Of a stretch of 64,000 bases of DNA, positions 1 to 8,864 are shown in pieces (the stretch's first letter is position 1; every line of letters starts with the position of its first letter). A program made the position numbers and the translations under genes. A model generated the notes under the pieces. That model saw nothing but the letters and a program-made list of their open reading frames with translations, ran no database searches and was not told the origin of the DNA. This DNA comes from Chryseobacterium sp. BLS98 (GTDB lineage Bacteria > Bacteroidota > Bacteroidia > Flavobacteriales > Weeksellaceae): assembly GCF_001045445.1 (NCBI RefSeq), contig NZ_LFNF01000005.1, forward strand, positions 372,001 through 436,000. The letters are read 5' to 3'.

Positions 1-2022
1 CTGAACGTCCCTTTCATCATCAATCAAAAAAGATTAGGTGGAAATGCACGTTCCACAGTAGGAACAGCCACGGACATTTACGCCTCCCTCCGGTTGCTTT
101 TTTCCAGAATTGGAAAACCGTTTGTAGGCTATTCCAATATATTCTCATTTAACAATCCACAGGGAATGTGCCGTGAATGTGAAGGGTTAGGCTATGTACA
201 AACCGTAAATATAGAAACTCTTTTTGACAAAAATAAATCGCTGAATGAAGGCGCCATACAGTTTCCAACATTTCAGCCCGGTGGTTGGCGGCTCACCCGG
301 TATATTCATTCAGGTTATTTCGATAATGACAAAAAGCTTAAAGATTTTACTAAGCAAGAATGGGAACTATTGCTGAATGCAGAAGAACACAGTCCGAAAA
401 ATCCCGGTAAGGAATGGGGAAAAACAGTAAAATATAAAGGCGTTATTCCAAGAATTGAAAATTCATTTCTGAAAAAAGATTCTAAAGAGAATATAACCAG
501 AAAAGATACTTTAAAAAAAGTCATTATTACCAAAGAATGCCCTGTCTGCAAAGGGCAGCGCCTCAATTCAAAAGTACTGTCATGTAAAATAAACGGCAAA
601 AACATTGCCGACTGTACAGCCTTATCCATCGATGACCTGTTAAACTTCATCCGGGAAATACTATCTGAATCGTATGTTTCCGTTATACTGGAACTTGAAA
701 AAAAACTTCAAAACCTTCTTGATGTAGGTTTACAGTATCTGAGCCTGGACCGACAAACGGACACGCTTTCAGGAGGAGAATCCCAAAGGATAAAAATGGT
801 AAAGCAGTTAGGAAACAGCCTTGTAGACCTGTTGTATATCTTTGATGAACCCAGCATTGGCCTTCATCCTAAGGATATAGACCATATCGTAGACATCATC
901 AGAAAAATAAGGGATAAAGGAAATACCGTTCTGATTGTGGAACATGATCCGGACCTGATCAAAATAGCAGACCTGGTCATCGATATGGGACCCGGTTCAG
1001 GGAAAAACGGAGGTGAAATTATGTATCAGGGAACCTTTAAGAGTTTAAAAAATGCTAAAGGCAAAACAGGCAGCTATTTCAATAAAGAAAGGGTTTACAA
1101 TGTAAATCCGAGACCTGCCAAAGGCTTTCTTGAAATAAATAACGGTAATCTTCACAATTTAAAGAACGTCAGTATCAAAATACCCACCGGAATCATGACT
1201 GTGGTAACCGGTGTAGCAGGCTCAGGAAAAAGTACGCTGATCAATAAAGTTTTACCTTTATTTTATCCTCGAGTCACCGTAGTGGACCAGTCTGTTTTCA
1301 CAGCGAGCAGCCGTTCAAACCTTTTAACCTACCTTAACCTGTCAGATACTGTTAGAAAGCTTTTTTCAACCTCCAACGATGTCTCTGAAAAACTATTTAG
1401 CAGAAACGGGCAAGGCGCATGCCCCAATTGTAAAGGTTTAGGTATTGAAAAGATAGACCTTGCATTTATGGATGATATCGAACAGCCTTGTGAAGTCTGC
1501 CATGGATCAGGATACAAACCCGAAGTTTTAAAATATGAATATCAGGGGAAAAATATCGCTGACATTATGAATATGACCGTTTTTGAAGCCCTCCATTTTT
1601 TCCCGAAATCCGGCTTCGAACATGAATTTGGTCTGCTGATCAAATTGGGCTTGGATTACCTGACCCTCGGACAAAGGCTGGACAGTTTCTCAGGCGGTGA
1701 AAGGCAGCGCCTGAAACTAACCAGAGAATTGAATCACACCAATAAAATTATTATCCTGGATGAACCCAGTACAGGCCTCCATCCTATTGATAATGAGAAG
1801 CTCCTTTCTTTTTTCCAGGAATTAATCAATAAAGGAAATACCCTGATCGTTATTGAACATAATCTGGATATTATTGCCCAAGCGGATTGGATCATTGATA
1901 TTGGTCCCGGGGCTGGGAAACTTGGCGGGAAGATTGTATTCGAAGGAACCGTAGAAAAACTGCTGTCTGCCAGCGATTCTGCAACCTCCATTTATTTAAA
2001 GAAACACCTGAAAGGCAAATAA
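1..2022 (+). CDS. UvrA-like excision ATPase, class II (UvrA2 type), 5'-truncated
   Basis: The reading frame is open from base 1, so the start and the first Walker A lie outside the window (about 100 residues missing by comparison with UvrA). Visible in order: the STVGT-type linker, a CxxC zinc motif (CRECEGLG), CPVCKG, ABC signature LSGGESQR and Walker B IFDEPSIGLHP; then a second ATPase with Walker A GVAGSGKST, a second zinc module (CPNCKG and CEVCHG), signature FSGGERQR and ILDEPSTGLHP. The residues after RIGKPF run straight into SFNNPQG, so the UvrB-binding domain and the first zinc CxxC pair of canonical UvrA are missing. That deletion is the hallmark of UvrA2 proteins, which are linked to DNA-damage tolerance or drug self-resistance rather than core repair. 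Family assignment is secure; the specific role is inferred. Confidence 0.9.
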   Translation: MNVPFIINQKRLGGNARSTVGTATDIYASLRLLFSRIGKPFVGYSNIFSFNNPQGMCRECEGLGYVQTVNIETLFDKNKSLNEGAIQFPTFQPGGWRLTRYIHSGYFDNDKKLKDFTKQEWELLLNAEEHSPKNPGKEWGKTVKYKGVIPRIENSFLKKDSKENITRKDTLKKVIITKECPVCKGQRLNSKVLSCKINGKNIADCTALSIDDLLNFIREILSESYVSVILELEKKLQNLLDVGLQYLSLDRQTDTLSGGESQRIKMVKQLGNSLVDLLYIFDEPSIGLHPKDIDHIVDIIRKIRDKGNTVLIVEHDPDLIKIADLVIDMGPGSGKNGGEIMYQGTFKSLKNAKGKTGSYFNKERVYNVNPRPAKGFLEINNGNLHNLKNVSIKIPTGIMTVVTGVAGSGKSTLINKVLPLFYPRVTVVDQSVFTASSRSNLLTYLNLSDTVRKLFSTSNDVSEKLFSRNGQGACPNCKGLGIEKIDLAFMDDIEQPCEVCHGSGYKPEVLKYEYQGKNIADIMNMTVFEALHFFPKSGFEHEFGLLIKLGLDYLTLGQRLDSFSGGERQRLKLTRELNHTNKIIILDEPSTGLHPIDNEKLLSFFQELINKGNTLIVIEHNLDIIAQADWIIDIGPGAGKLGGKIVFEGTVEKLLSASDSATSIYLKKHLKGK

Positions 2023-2155
2023 ATTATTTTAACTAAAAACTGTCTGTTTATTATATGTTGATCACCTTATTTTAAAGGATGATGAGGCTTGTTGAAAAAG
2101 AAATATTAATTTAGCATTCCCATCAGGGCACCACAATATAACATAGAAATATCCA

Positions 2156-2737
2156 ATGCAGAATCCTAACATCAACATTCTTAAAACAGAAATTTTATCA
2201 GATAACTGGTATACTTTAAAAAAAGTTACCTACACCATTGAAAAAAAGGACGGAAATAAAGAAACCCAAAGCAGAGAGGCCTACGACAGGGGAAACGGAG
2301 CGGTTATCCTTCTTTATAATAAGATTTCCGGAACCGTAATTTTAACCCGACAGTTCAGGCTCCCAACCTTCATCAACGGAAATACTACAGGTGTGCTTAT
2401 TGAAGCCTGTGCAGGTCTTCTGGATAATGACAACCCTGAAGAATGCATCAAAAGAGAAACGGAAGAAGAAACCGGCTATAAAATCTCAAAAGTTGAAAAA
2501 GTGTTTCAGGCCTATATGTCACCCGGCTCTGTAACGGAAATCCTGCATTTTTTTACCGCTGAATATTCTCATGAAATGAAGATCACAGAAGGAGGCGGAC
2601 TTGAAGAAGAAGGCGAGAACATCGAAGTTTTAGAGCTGCCTTTTGAAGATGCTCTTGCAATGATAGACAAGGGAGAGATTATGGATGCCAAGACCATTAT
2701 GCTGCTACAGTATTTACGCATTAAAAACATTGTGTAG
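2156..2737 (+). CDS. nudK: Nudix hydrolase, GDP-mannose pyrophosphatase NudK type
   Basis: 193 residues with a full Nudix box beginning GLLDNDNP and ending EEETGY, giving the GX5EX7REUXEEXGU pattern that binds Mg and cleaves nucleoside diphosphate-X bonds. The flanking [22 protein letters not shown] and [10 protein letters not shown] stretches resemble E. coli NudK along the whole length, so a GDP-sugar pyrophosphatase is the best call; related ADP-ribose pyrophosphatases cannot be fully excluded. Cytosolic, no signal peptide. It is first in a tight run: the next gene starts on the base after its stop codon, and a membrane protein follows one base after that, so the three are probably co-transcribed. 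Confidence 0.88.
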   Translation: MQNPNINILKTEILSDNWYTLKKVTYTIEKKDGNKETQSREAYDRGNGAVILLYNKISGTVILTRQFRLPTFINGNTTGVLIEACAGLLDNDNPEECIKRETEEETGYKISKVEKVFQAYMSPGSVTEILHFFTAEYSHEMKITEGGGLEEEGENIEVLELPFEDALAMIDKGEIMDAKTIMLLQYLRIKNIV

Positions 2738-3421
2738 ATGAGAAAATTAGTCCCAGCTTTGGTTATACTTATCCTGGCCAGCTGTAAAGAAGAGCCACAA
2801 AAAGAAACATACACACCTGTAAGTAATAAAATTAGTGAAGTTCCCAAAACTGAGATTGTAAAAGATGCGATATATTCTGAATTCAAGCCTGAAAACATTA
2901 CCGGCTTAAAAATTAAAGGATTTGATGTTGAAAAAGCTTTTTCTGTCGGGGAAAATAAGATTGTAACAGGAAGCTATCCATTTATTGATGGGAAAGCTAC
3001 TTTGCCGGATACTGAAAAAGATTGGGGAAACAGGCTTTTAATGCTCAATAACAAAAACGAAATCATTTACACATCCAAAGGATCCGGGGAAACCTATCTT
3101 TATGAACCTTATTTTTATAAGAACAATCAGAACGGCCATATTATCATTGTCTGCCAGCAAGCTTTTGAATATTTCTTTGGAGGTGAAGCCTTTTTATTGG
3201 AAAAAGGGAAAATAAAATATCTTGGAAATTTAGATATTGAACCTAATGATGAGAGAAAAAAATTAACTGATATCTTAAGAATCCAGGAATCAAACAAAGA
3301 GATCAACTTTACTTTTGATGCAGATTCATTGGTCTTAAAACCAGGAAATGAAGATATTGTGATCAGAAACAATAATGCAAAATATATCTATGATCAACAC
3401 TCCCTAACATTCCATCAATAG
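2738..3421 (+). CDS. hypothetical lipoprotein
   Basis: 227 residues starting MRKLVPALVILILASCKEE: a short positive n-region, a hydrophobic core and a lipobox (LASC, Cys at residue 16), so it should be a lipid-anchored envelope protein. After a Lys/Glu/Pro-rich tether the body is a soluble domain I do not recognise, with no Cys and no catalytic motif visible. The ATG directly abuts the nudK stop codon, and the next gene begins one base after this stop, so it is in the same transcript. Function unknown. Confidence 0.8.
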   Translation: MRKLVPALVILILASCKEEPQKETYTPVSNKISEVPKTEIVKDAIYSEFKPENITGLKIKGFDVEKAFSVGENKIVTGSYPFIDGKATLPDTEKDWGNRLLMLNNKNEIIYTSKGSGETYLYEPYFYKNNQNGHIIIVCQQAFEYFFGGEAFLLEKGKIKYLGNLDIEPNDERKKLTDILRIQESNKEINFTFDADSLVLKPGNEDIVIRNNNAKYIYDQHSLTFHQ

Positions 3422-3422
3422 A

Positions 3423-4091
3423 ATGGCCATTAAAATCTTCAGAATAGGGGCTGTTGCAGCTATTTTAATCTTCAGCATGCTGATGCTGAAAACCATATCC
3501 CAATATACCGGTTTTGATAAAAACGTTGGCTTCCTGCAGTTTAAGCAAAAAGTAGTCAGCAATCCTTACTGGATGGCATTTTTTTATATCCATATCTTTT
3601 CAGTCACGCTTTGTCTCTTAGCAGGACTTACCCAGTTCTCAAACCGTTTTTTAGCAGAAAACAGAACTCTTCACCGCCTGATAGGAAAAATATATGTTTA
3701 CAATATTTTAATCATTAATGTTCCGGCATGTTTTGTACTCGGATTATTTTCAAACGGCGGGATCATTGGAATCACGGGGTTTCTGTTGCAGGATGTTCTC
3801 TGGGCTTATTTTACAGTGGCTGCTGTTTCTTTCATTAAAAAAAGAAATATTTCCGCCCATAAAAAATATATGGCCTTAAGCTATGCAGTTACTACTACAG
3901 CCATTACCTTCAGAATTATTAAGAATCTTATTTATCAGGAAAACCTGCATGATTATGAGCTGTTTTACGGTTTAAATGTGTGGGTTTCCCTCATTATTAA
4001 TCTGTCTGTAGCATACCTGATTATCAGGAATCAAAAAGGATTAGCGCTCAAAGCTGACATTGGTAATGAAAATAAAAAAAGCAATGAATAG
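3423..4091 (+). CDS. DUF2306-type integral membrane protein
   Basis: 222 residues with about six predicted membrane helices. A His in the helix-2 region (YIHIFSVT) and the later LHRLIGKIYVY and ISAHKKYMALSYA stretches fit the DUF2306 family, whose conserved His residues suggest a heme-binding or redox membrane protein, though no function is established. It is the third gene of the nudK run. Its last 51 bases overlap head-to-head in 3' ends with a small membrane protein gene on the other strand. Confidence 0.75.
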   Translation: MAIKIFRIGAVAAILIFSMLMLKTISQYTGFDKNVGFLQFKQKVVSNPYWMAFFYIHIFSVTLCLLAGLTQFSNRFLAENRTLHRLIGKIYVYNILIINVPACFVLGLFSNGGIIGITGFLLQDVLWAYFTVAAVSFIKKRNISAHKKYMALSYAVTTTAITFRIIKNLIYQENLHDYELFYGLNVWVSLIINLSVAYLIIRNQKGLALKADIGNENKKSNE

Positions 4092-4238
4092 TAACAGGGC
4101 AAAAGAGGCAATGAAGATCAGCCCGTTCCATACTGTTTTATATTGGGATTTAGCCGTCCATCGGTTGAAAAAGCGCATGATAACGTAAGCCAAACCGCCG
4201 AATATGGCCAGAATAAAAATCATAAACAGGAATTCCAT
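4041..4238 (-). CDS. small two-helix membrane protein
   Basis: 65 residues with two hydrophobic segments (residues 2-22 and about 40-60) joined by a basic loop (FFNRWTAKSQYK). I do not recognise a family. The case for a real gene is a good -7 box, TAGTTTTG, on this strand at 4255-4262, 17 bases before the ATG, and strong membrane-protein composition. It overlaps the 3' end of the convergent DUF2306 gene by 51 bases. Confidence 0.65.
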   Translation of the reverse strand: MEFLFMIFILAIFGGLAYVIMRFFNRWTAKSQYKTVWNGLIFIASFALLLFIAFFIFITNVSFER

Positions 4239-4254
4239 AGAAATTAATTTTTAT

Positions 4255-4262
4255 CAAAACTA
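4255..4262 (-). promoter_or_regulatory. -7 promoter box of the small membrane protein
   Basis: Reads TAGTTTTG on the minus strand, matching the Bacteroidota sigma-ABfr -7 consensus TAnnTTTG, placed 17 bases before the ATG at 4238. Confidence 0.5.
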
Positions 4263-4358
4263 TTATTTTAAAATTAAAAAACAATACCCAGATTAATATT
4301 TGTAAAAAATAGACATTCCTGAAAATAGTATGGTTGAAAAACCAACGACGGCATTCGC

Positions 4359-4805
4359 TTATTGAGTTTGAAAAAAACGATTGGTCTTTATTTCAGACAG
4401 CTGAACTGATGTAGAAGGAATTCCAAACTTGATCAGCCTGTCGATAATATCTTCAAGGTGAGCACTGTCCTTGAGTACACATTCAGCAATGAGGCAATAT
4501 TCGCCTGTAATCCTTTTACAGCTGATGATCTCGGGAAACTGTTTCAGATGGTCGATAAATACTCTGAACTCGTCATTTTTAAATTTAAGATGAATAATCA
4601 CTTTCAGGCTGTATCCTAGAAGCCCATAATCAACATCTGCTGTAAAGCTTTTAATCACACCGGTATCAATAAGATTCTGTACTCTCTCTTTTGTGGCAGA
4701 CTGAGACAGCGAGATTTTGCGCCCTATTTCGGCATAGCTTAACCTGGAATTTTCAATCAGCAAACTTAAAATTTTATAATCAAATTCATCTAAAACTATT
4801 TTCAT
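4359..4805 (-). CDS. Lrp/AsnC family transcriptional regulator
   Basis: 148 residues: an N-terminal winged HTH (residues about 5-60; LDEFDYKILSLL, then GRKISLSQSATKERVQNL) and a C-terminal RAM/AsnC ligand-binding domain (about 65-140). It is divergent from the AhpD-like gene with 105 bases between the starts, so that gene and its own promoter are the likely targets, as usual for local Lrp-type regulators. A -7 box TAATTTTG lies at 4839-4846 on this strand. The effector is unknown, probably an amino acid or related metabolite. Confidence 0.9.
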   Translation of the reverse strand: MKIVLDEFDYKILSLLIENSRLSYAEIGRKISLSQSATKERVQNLIDTGVIKSFTADVDYGLLGYSLKVIIHLKFKNDEFRVFIDHLKQFPEIISCKRITGEYCLIAECVLKDSAHLEDIIDRLIKFGIPSTSVQLSEIKTNRFFQTQ

Positions 4806-4910
4806 CGCATTTTTATATTAAATCAGTGGAAATCTCCAAAATTATAAAATTTAACCGTTAAATCCATTTTAAAATACTATGAATTAAACAGAAATTTGAC
4901 ATAAAAAAAT

Positions 4911-5363
4911 ATGACAACAATTGAATTTTCCAACCATGGAAATACACCATTTGAAAAACTGATCGGGCACAACCCGGAGATACTGGCGAAATGGAACAGT
5001 CTTGAAGAGGTTTTCTTTAAAAATACAACATTAGATCCCAATCTGCTCGAACAGGTGCGAAGGTCTCTTGCTTTTGGAAACGGCTGTGAATACTGCATGG
5101 TGAAAGGCGGAAAAGCGGATTTCAGCCAGTCAGAGCTTAAAATATCTGTAGCCGTGAGTTTTGCCGAGCTTTTCTGTAAAGACCACCGTTCCATACTCAG
5201 AGATCATTTCAGTATGCTGAGGGAATTTTTTTCTGAAAAAGAAATCTCAGAGCTTTGTACGTTTGTCAGCTTTATCAGTGCTTCTCAAAAATTGGGAAAG
5301 ATATTTAACCTAACGGAGGACTATCAGCCCAATGCCGTGATAAAAATGGAACATCTGTCTTAA
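4911..5363 (+). CDS. AhpD-like / carboxymuconolactone decarboxylase family protein
   Basis: 150 residues, all-alpha. Residues 59-62 give the CEYC redox motif in GNGCEYCMVKGG, at the place where AhpD-like proteins carry CxxC. The His that normally follows the second Cys by about three residues (CxxCxxxH) is absent; glycine stands there. It may therefore be a peroxidase-like thiol protein with altered chemistry or a non-catalytic relative. It sits alone between two Lrp/AsnC genes and is divergent from the left one, suggesting control by that regulator. Confidence 0.75.
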   Translation: MTTIEFSNHGNTPFEKLIGHNPEILAKWNSLEEVFFKNTTLDPNLLEQVRRSLAFGNGCEYCMVKGGKADFSQSELKISVAVSFAELFCKDHRSILRDHFSMLREFFSEKEISELCTFVSFISASQKLGKIFNLTEDYQPNAVIKMEHLS

Positions 5364-5424
5364 AATTCAAAAAACCAACTTTTTTAATCCGAAATAGCAT
5401 CTGAAAACAGTTGCTATTTTGTAT

Positions 5425-5886
5425 TTATATACTCACCCCATGAATATTCTTAACCTCAGCCATCACGAAAGTACTGTGCGCACCCCCGATAGAATCCAGC
5501 GATCCAAGCTTATTGAACACAAAATCCTGGTAGTGCTTCATATCTCTTACCTGAACTTTAAGGAGAAAATCGAAATCTCCTGAAATATTATAGCATTCCG
5601 CCACTTCATCAATCTGTAAAACATCTTCAACAAACTGATTTCCTACCGCACGGTCATGCATTTTAAGCTTGATCTGGCAAAAAACAGTAAAGCCCCGGTT
5701 CAGCTTTTCAGCCTCCAAAACTGCTGCATAATGCTTGATGTACCCATCCTGCTCAAGCCTTTTCATCCGTTCAAAAACAGGTGACGGCGAAAGGTTGACC
5801 TCTTTCGCAAGCTCTTTTACGGTTAATTTGGCGTTTTTTTGAAGGATTCTGAGCAGCTGAAGATCCTTTTCATCAAGTCTTTCCAC
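5425..5886 (-). CDS. Lrp/AsnC family transcriptional regulator
   Basis: 153 residues: HTH at about 5-60 (LTVKELAKEVNLSPSPVFERM) and an AsnC/RAM domain at about 65-145. The SPSPVFERMKRLE recognition helix is typical of true Lrp proteins and this is the more canonical of the two Lrp genes here. The -7 box TATTTTTG lies at 5918-5925 on this strand. It is divergent from the riboswitch-metE unit across about 160 bases, but nothing ties it to methionine control. Confidence 0.9.
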   Translation of the reverse strand: MERLDEKDLQLLRILQKNAKLTVKELAKEVNLSPSPVFERMKRLEQDGYIKHYAAVLEAEKLNRGFTVFCQIKLKMHDRAVGNQFVEDVLQIDEVAECYNISGDFDFLLKVQVRDMKHYQDFVFNKLGSLDSIGGAHSTFVMAEVKNIHGVSI

Positions 5887-6050
5887 AGGATAATATTCTT
5901 TTTGGAGATTACATTTTCAAAAATACAGAATAATTAACTTAATAATAAGTATCGAGAAGAATTATTTTCTTATTTTCCAACAATAGACCAATGAATTCAC
6001 TTTAATAGCTAAATTTATCCCGGATTTGTTCTTTAACATTCTTCATCAAA

Positions 6051-6211
6051 CAGAATAGGTTTTACCTAACGTAGATTAATAGGGAATCGTGTGAGAATCA
6101 CGAGCTGTCGCGCAACTGTAAGTAATACCCAAAGGTTTTATCCGGGAATATCCACTGCCAAAGCGGGAAGGATGATAAAACCGTTACAAGCCAGGAGACC
6201 TGCCTATTCTG
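6051..6211 (+). ncRNA. cobalamin (B12) riboswitch controlling metE
   Basis: The outer helix P1 is exact: CAGAATAGG at 6051-6059 pairs with CCTATTCTG at 6203-6211. Inside are the conserved core AGGGAAnnnnGTGnGAAnnnC followed by GCTGnnGCGCAACTGTAA (6081-6121) and the 3' B12 box AGCCAGGAGACCTGCC (6189-6204). Together these define a complete AdoCbl-type aptamer. It lies 190 bases ahead of metE on the same strand. Established logic: B12 shuts off the B12-independent enzyme when MetH can work. The expression platform between 6212 and 6401 holds the short palindrome CTGAAGCTTCAG at 6233-6244 but no classical terminator that I can identify. Confidence 0.96.
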
Positions 6212-6401
6212 AATGGACAATGCTTTCGCGGTCTGAAGCTTCAGGTCATACAGATGATACTTTTTGAGCGTACTTCACGTTAATAGGAAGATTACGTCCT
6301 TTTTGTATCCGTTTCATTCCCTGAAAACCCTTCCCGGCAGCATTGCGAAGCATTCTAAAGAGCTTTTAAAATCATTATTGTTTAATTTAAAAGTGTAAAA
6401 C

Positions 6402-8711
6402 ATGCAAACGCACATTCTTGGCAGCCCGCGTATTGGCCGCCACCGAGAACTCAAAAAAGCCTGCGAGCAATATTGGTCAGGCAAAGCATCATTAAATGAA
6501 CTCCTTGAAACCGAGAAAACCATCTGCAGGCAGAACTGGAAGATGCAGCAGGAAGCAGGAATTGACCTGATCCCCTGCAACGATTTCTCTTATTACGATC
6601 AGGTTTTGGATATGACCTTAACTGTTGGAGCTATTCCGGAGCGCTACAGCGAAATCAGAACCTCACATTCTGAACTTGACCTTTATTTTGCAATGGCCAG
6701 AGGTTACCAGCATGAAGGTCTGGATGTTACCGCTATGGAAATGACAAAATGGTTCGACACTAATTACCATTATATTGTCCCCGAATTTCAAAAAAACCAG
6801 CAGTTCAGATTATTTTCAAAAAAAATCATCAGTGAATTTATCCATGCAAAACAGGCCGGAATAAATGCCAAACCTGTAATCATAGGACCTCTAACCTATC
6901 TTCTTCTGGGAAAAGAGAAAGAAGACGGCTTTGATAAACTTGACCTTATAGAAAATCTTCTTCCGGTATATATCGAAATTCTGAAAGAACTGGAAAGCCA
7001 TGGAGCTGGTTGGATTCAGCTTGATGAACCTTTCTTAGGTCTTGACCTTACGGAAAAAGCAAAAGAAATTTATCAATCCGCTTATGCCGAAATCAGGAAA
7101 CAGTTCCCGGATCTTAAATTCATTCTCGCGACTTATTTTGAAGGCTTAAAAGACAACCTTTCGCTGGCCGCATCGCTTCCTGCAGACGTTCTTCATATTG
7201 ATCTGGTACGCTGCCCTGAACAGCTGGATGAAGTTCTACATACCATTCCTCCAACATTAAGCCTGTCTTTAGGCATTGTAGACGGAAGAAACATCTGGAA
7301 AAATAATTTTGAAAAATCTTTGGCCTTCATTGAAAAAGCAGTGAATACTATTGGTTCTGAAAGAGTCTTTATTGCTCCTTCATGTTCTCTTCTCCACTCA
7401 CCCTTCGATCTTGATCTGGAAATTGACGAAAAAATGCTGTCTCCTGAAATTAAGCAATGGATGGCTTTTGCCAAACAGAAAGTACACGAGATTGTAGCCT
7501 TAAAAAAGCTGGCATCAGGAAACGCAGATTATCAGGCATTACAGCACTATGCAGAAAATAAAAAAGCTGTTGATACCCGAAAAACTTCCCCTCTCATTCA
7601 TAATCAGAAAGTAAAGGACCGTGTAGAGGTAATCACTGAGGATGATGCACGGAGAAACAATCCGTTCAGGATTAGAAAAGAAGAACAGCAGAAAATCTTA
7701 CAGCTTCCTTTATTTCCCACTACAACAATTGGTTCTTTTCCCCAGACCAAAGAGGTAAGAACCTGGAGATCAAAATTCAAAAAAGGGGACCTGACTGCGG
7801 AACAATATGACACCCTTCTAAAAAAAGAAAAGGAACGAACCATCCGCTGGCAGGAAGAAACCGGAATTGATGTACTGGTTCACGGAGAATTTGAACGCAA
7901 CGATATGGTGGAATATTTCGGGGAACAGCTTTCAGGCTTTGCCTTCACACAAAACGGATGGGTCCAGAGTTACGGAAGCCGTTGTGTAAAACCTCCGGTC
8001 ATCTATGGTGATGTTCACCGTCCGCACCCTATGACGGTTTACTGGTCACAATATGCCCAGTCTCTGACGCAAAAATGGGTAAAAGGAATGCTTACAGGCC
8101 CAGTCACGATCCTGCAATGGTCTTTTGTGCGTGATGACCAGCCTCGTTCTTTAATCTGTAAACAGATCGCACTGGCGATTCGCGATGAAGTAAACGACCT
8201 GGAAAAGGCAGGGATCAGAATTATACAGATTGATGAACCGGCCATCAGAGAAGGACTTCCCCTTAGAAGATCCGGATGGGAGGAATACCTGAAATGGGCA
8301 GTGGAAGCTTTCAGAATTTCGGCAAGCGGTGTGGAAGATGCCACACAGATTCATACGCATATGTGCTATTCCGAATTTAATGATATTATCCAGAATATAG
8401 CAGACATGGATGCCGATGTCATCACTATAGAATGCTCCAGAAGCCAGATGGAACTGCTGCAGGCTTTTGCAGATTTCAAATACCCGAATGAGATCGGGCC
8501 GGGAGTTTACGATATTCACTCTCCGAGAGTTCCTTCAAAAGAGGAAATGATTGAGCTGTTGAAGAAAGCACAAGCCGTTATTCCCGCACAGCAGCTGTGG
8601 GTAAATCCTGACTGTGGATTGAAAACCCGGCACTGGGATGAAACGGAAAAAGCACTGACTGCGATGGTAGAAGCTTCGAGGGAGGCAGCCACCGTTCATA
8701 TAAAACAGTAA
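6402..8711 (+). CDS. metE: cobalamin-independent methionine synthase
   Basis: 769 residues, the usual MetE length, catalysing methyl transfer from 5-methyltetrahydropteroyl-triglutamate to homocysteine, the last step of methionine synthesis. The N-terminal domain starts MQTHILGSPRIGRHRELK; the catalytic domain begins at FPTTTIGSFPQT (about residue 438). The zinc ligands are all present: His and Cys in IHTHMCYSEF (about 653 and 655), Glu in VITIECSRS (about 677) and Cys738 in NPDCGLKTR. It is preceded by a B12 riboswitch and followed by a strong terminator, so it is a single-gene unit. The riboswitch implies that a B12-dependent MetH exists elsewhere in the genome. Confidence 0.98.
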   Translation: MQTHILGSPRIGRHRELKKACEQYWSGKASLNELLETEKTICRQNWKMQQEAGIDLIPCNDFSYYDQVLDMTLTVGAIPERYSEIRTSHSELDLYFAMARGYQHEGLDVTAMEMTKWFDTNYHYIVPEFQKNQQFRLFSKKIISEFIHAKQAGINAKPVIIGPLTYLLLGKEKEDGFDKLDLIENLLPVYIEILKELESHGAGWIQLDEPFLGLDLTEKAKEIYQSAYAEIRKQFPDLKFILATYFEGLKDNLSLAASLPADVLHIDLVRCPEQLDEVLHTIPPTLSLSLGIVDGRNIWKNNFEKSLAFIEKAVNTIGSERVFIAPSCSLLHSPFDLDLEIDEKMLSPEIKQWMAFAKQKVHEIVALKKLASGNADYQALQHYAENKKAVDTRKTSPLIHNQKVKDRVEVITEDDARRNNPFRIRKEEQQKILQLPLFPTTTIGSFPQTKEVRTWRSKFKKGDLTAEQYDTLLKKEKERTIRWQEETGIDVLVHGEFERNDMVEYFGEQLSGFAFTQNGWVQSYGSRCVKPPVIYGDVHRPHPMTVYWSQYAQSLTQKWVKGMLTGPVTILQWSFVRDDQPRSLICKQIALAIRDEVNDLEKAGIRIIQIDEPAIREGLPLRRSGWEEYLKWAVEAFRISASGVEDATQIHTHMCYSEFNDIIQNIADMDADVITIECSRSQMELLQAFADFKYPNEIGPGVYDIHSPRVPSKEEMIELLKKAQAVIPAQQLWVNPDCGLKTRHWDETEKALTAMVEASREAATVHIKQ

Positions 8712-8732
8712 AGCTAAAAAGATAATGGTTAT

Positions 8733-8770
8733 AAAGAGGCTGTCTCACTTTTGAGACAGCCTCTTTTATT
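8733..8770 (+). terminator. intrinsic terminator of metE
   Basis: 15-bp perfect stem (8733-8747 with 8752-8766, arms AAAGAGGCTGTCTCA and its complement) with a 4-base loop, followed by T-rich sequence. It lies 21 bases past the metE stop. Confidence 0.9.
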
Positions 8771-8864
8771 TTTTTAAGTAAATATTTCTTAACTAGGCTA
8801 AGTTGATAATATTCACAAGATTTGCTATTAATCAAAAAATATTTTAGTTTAGATAAAAAAACGA

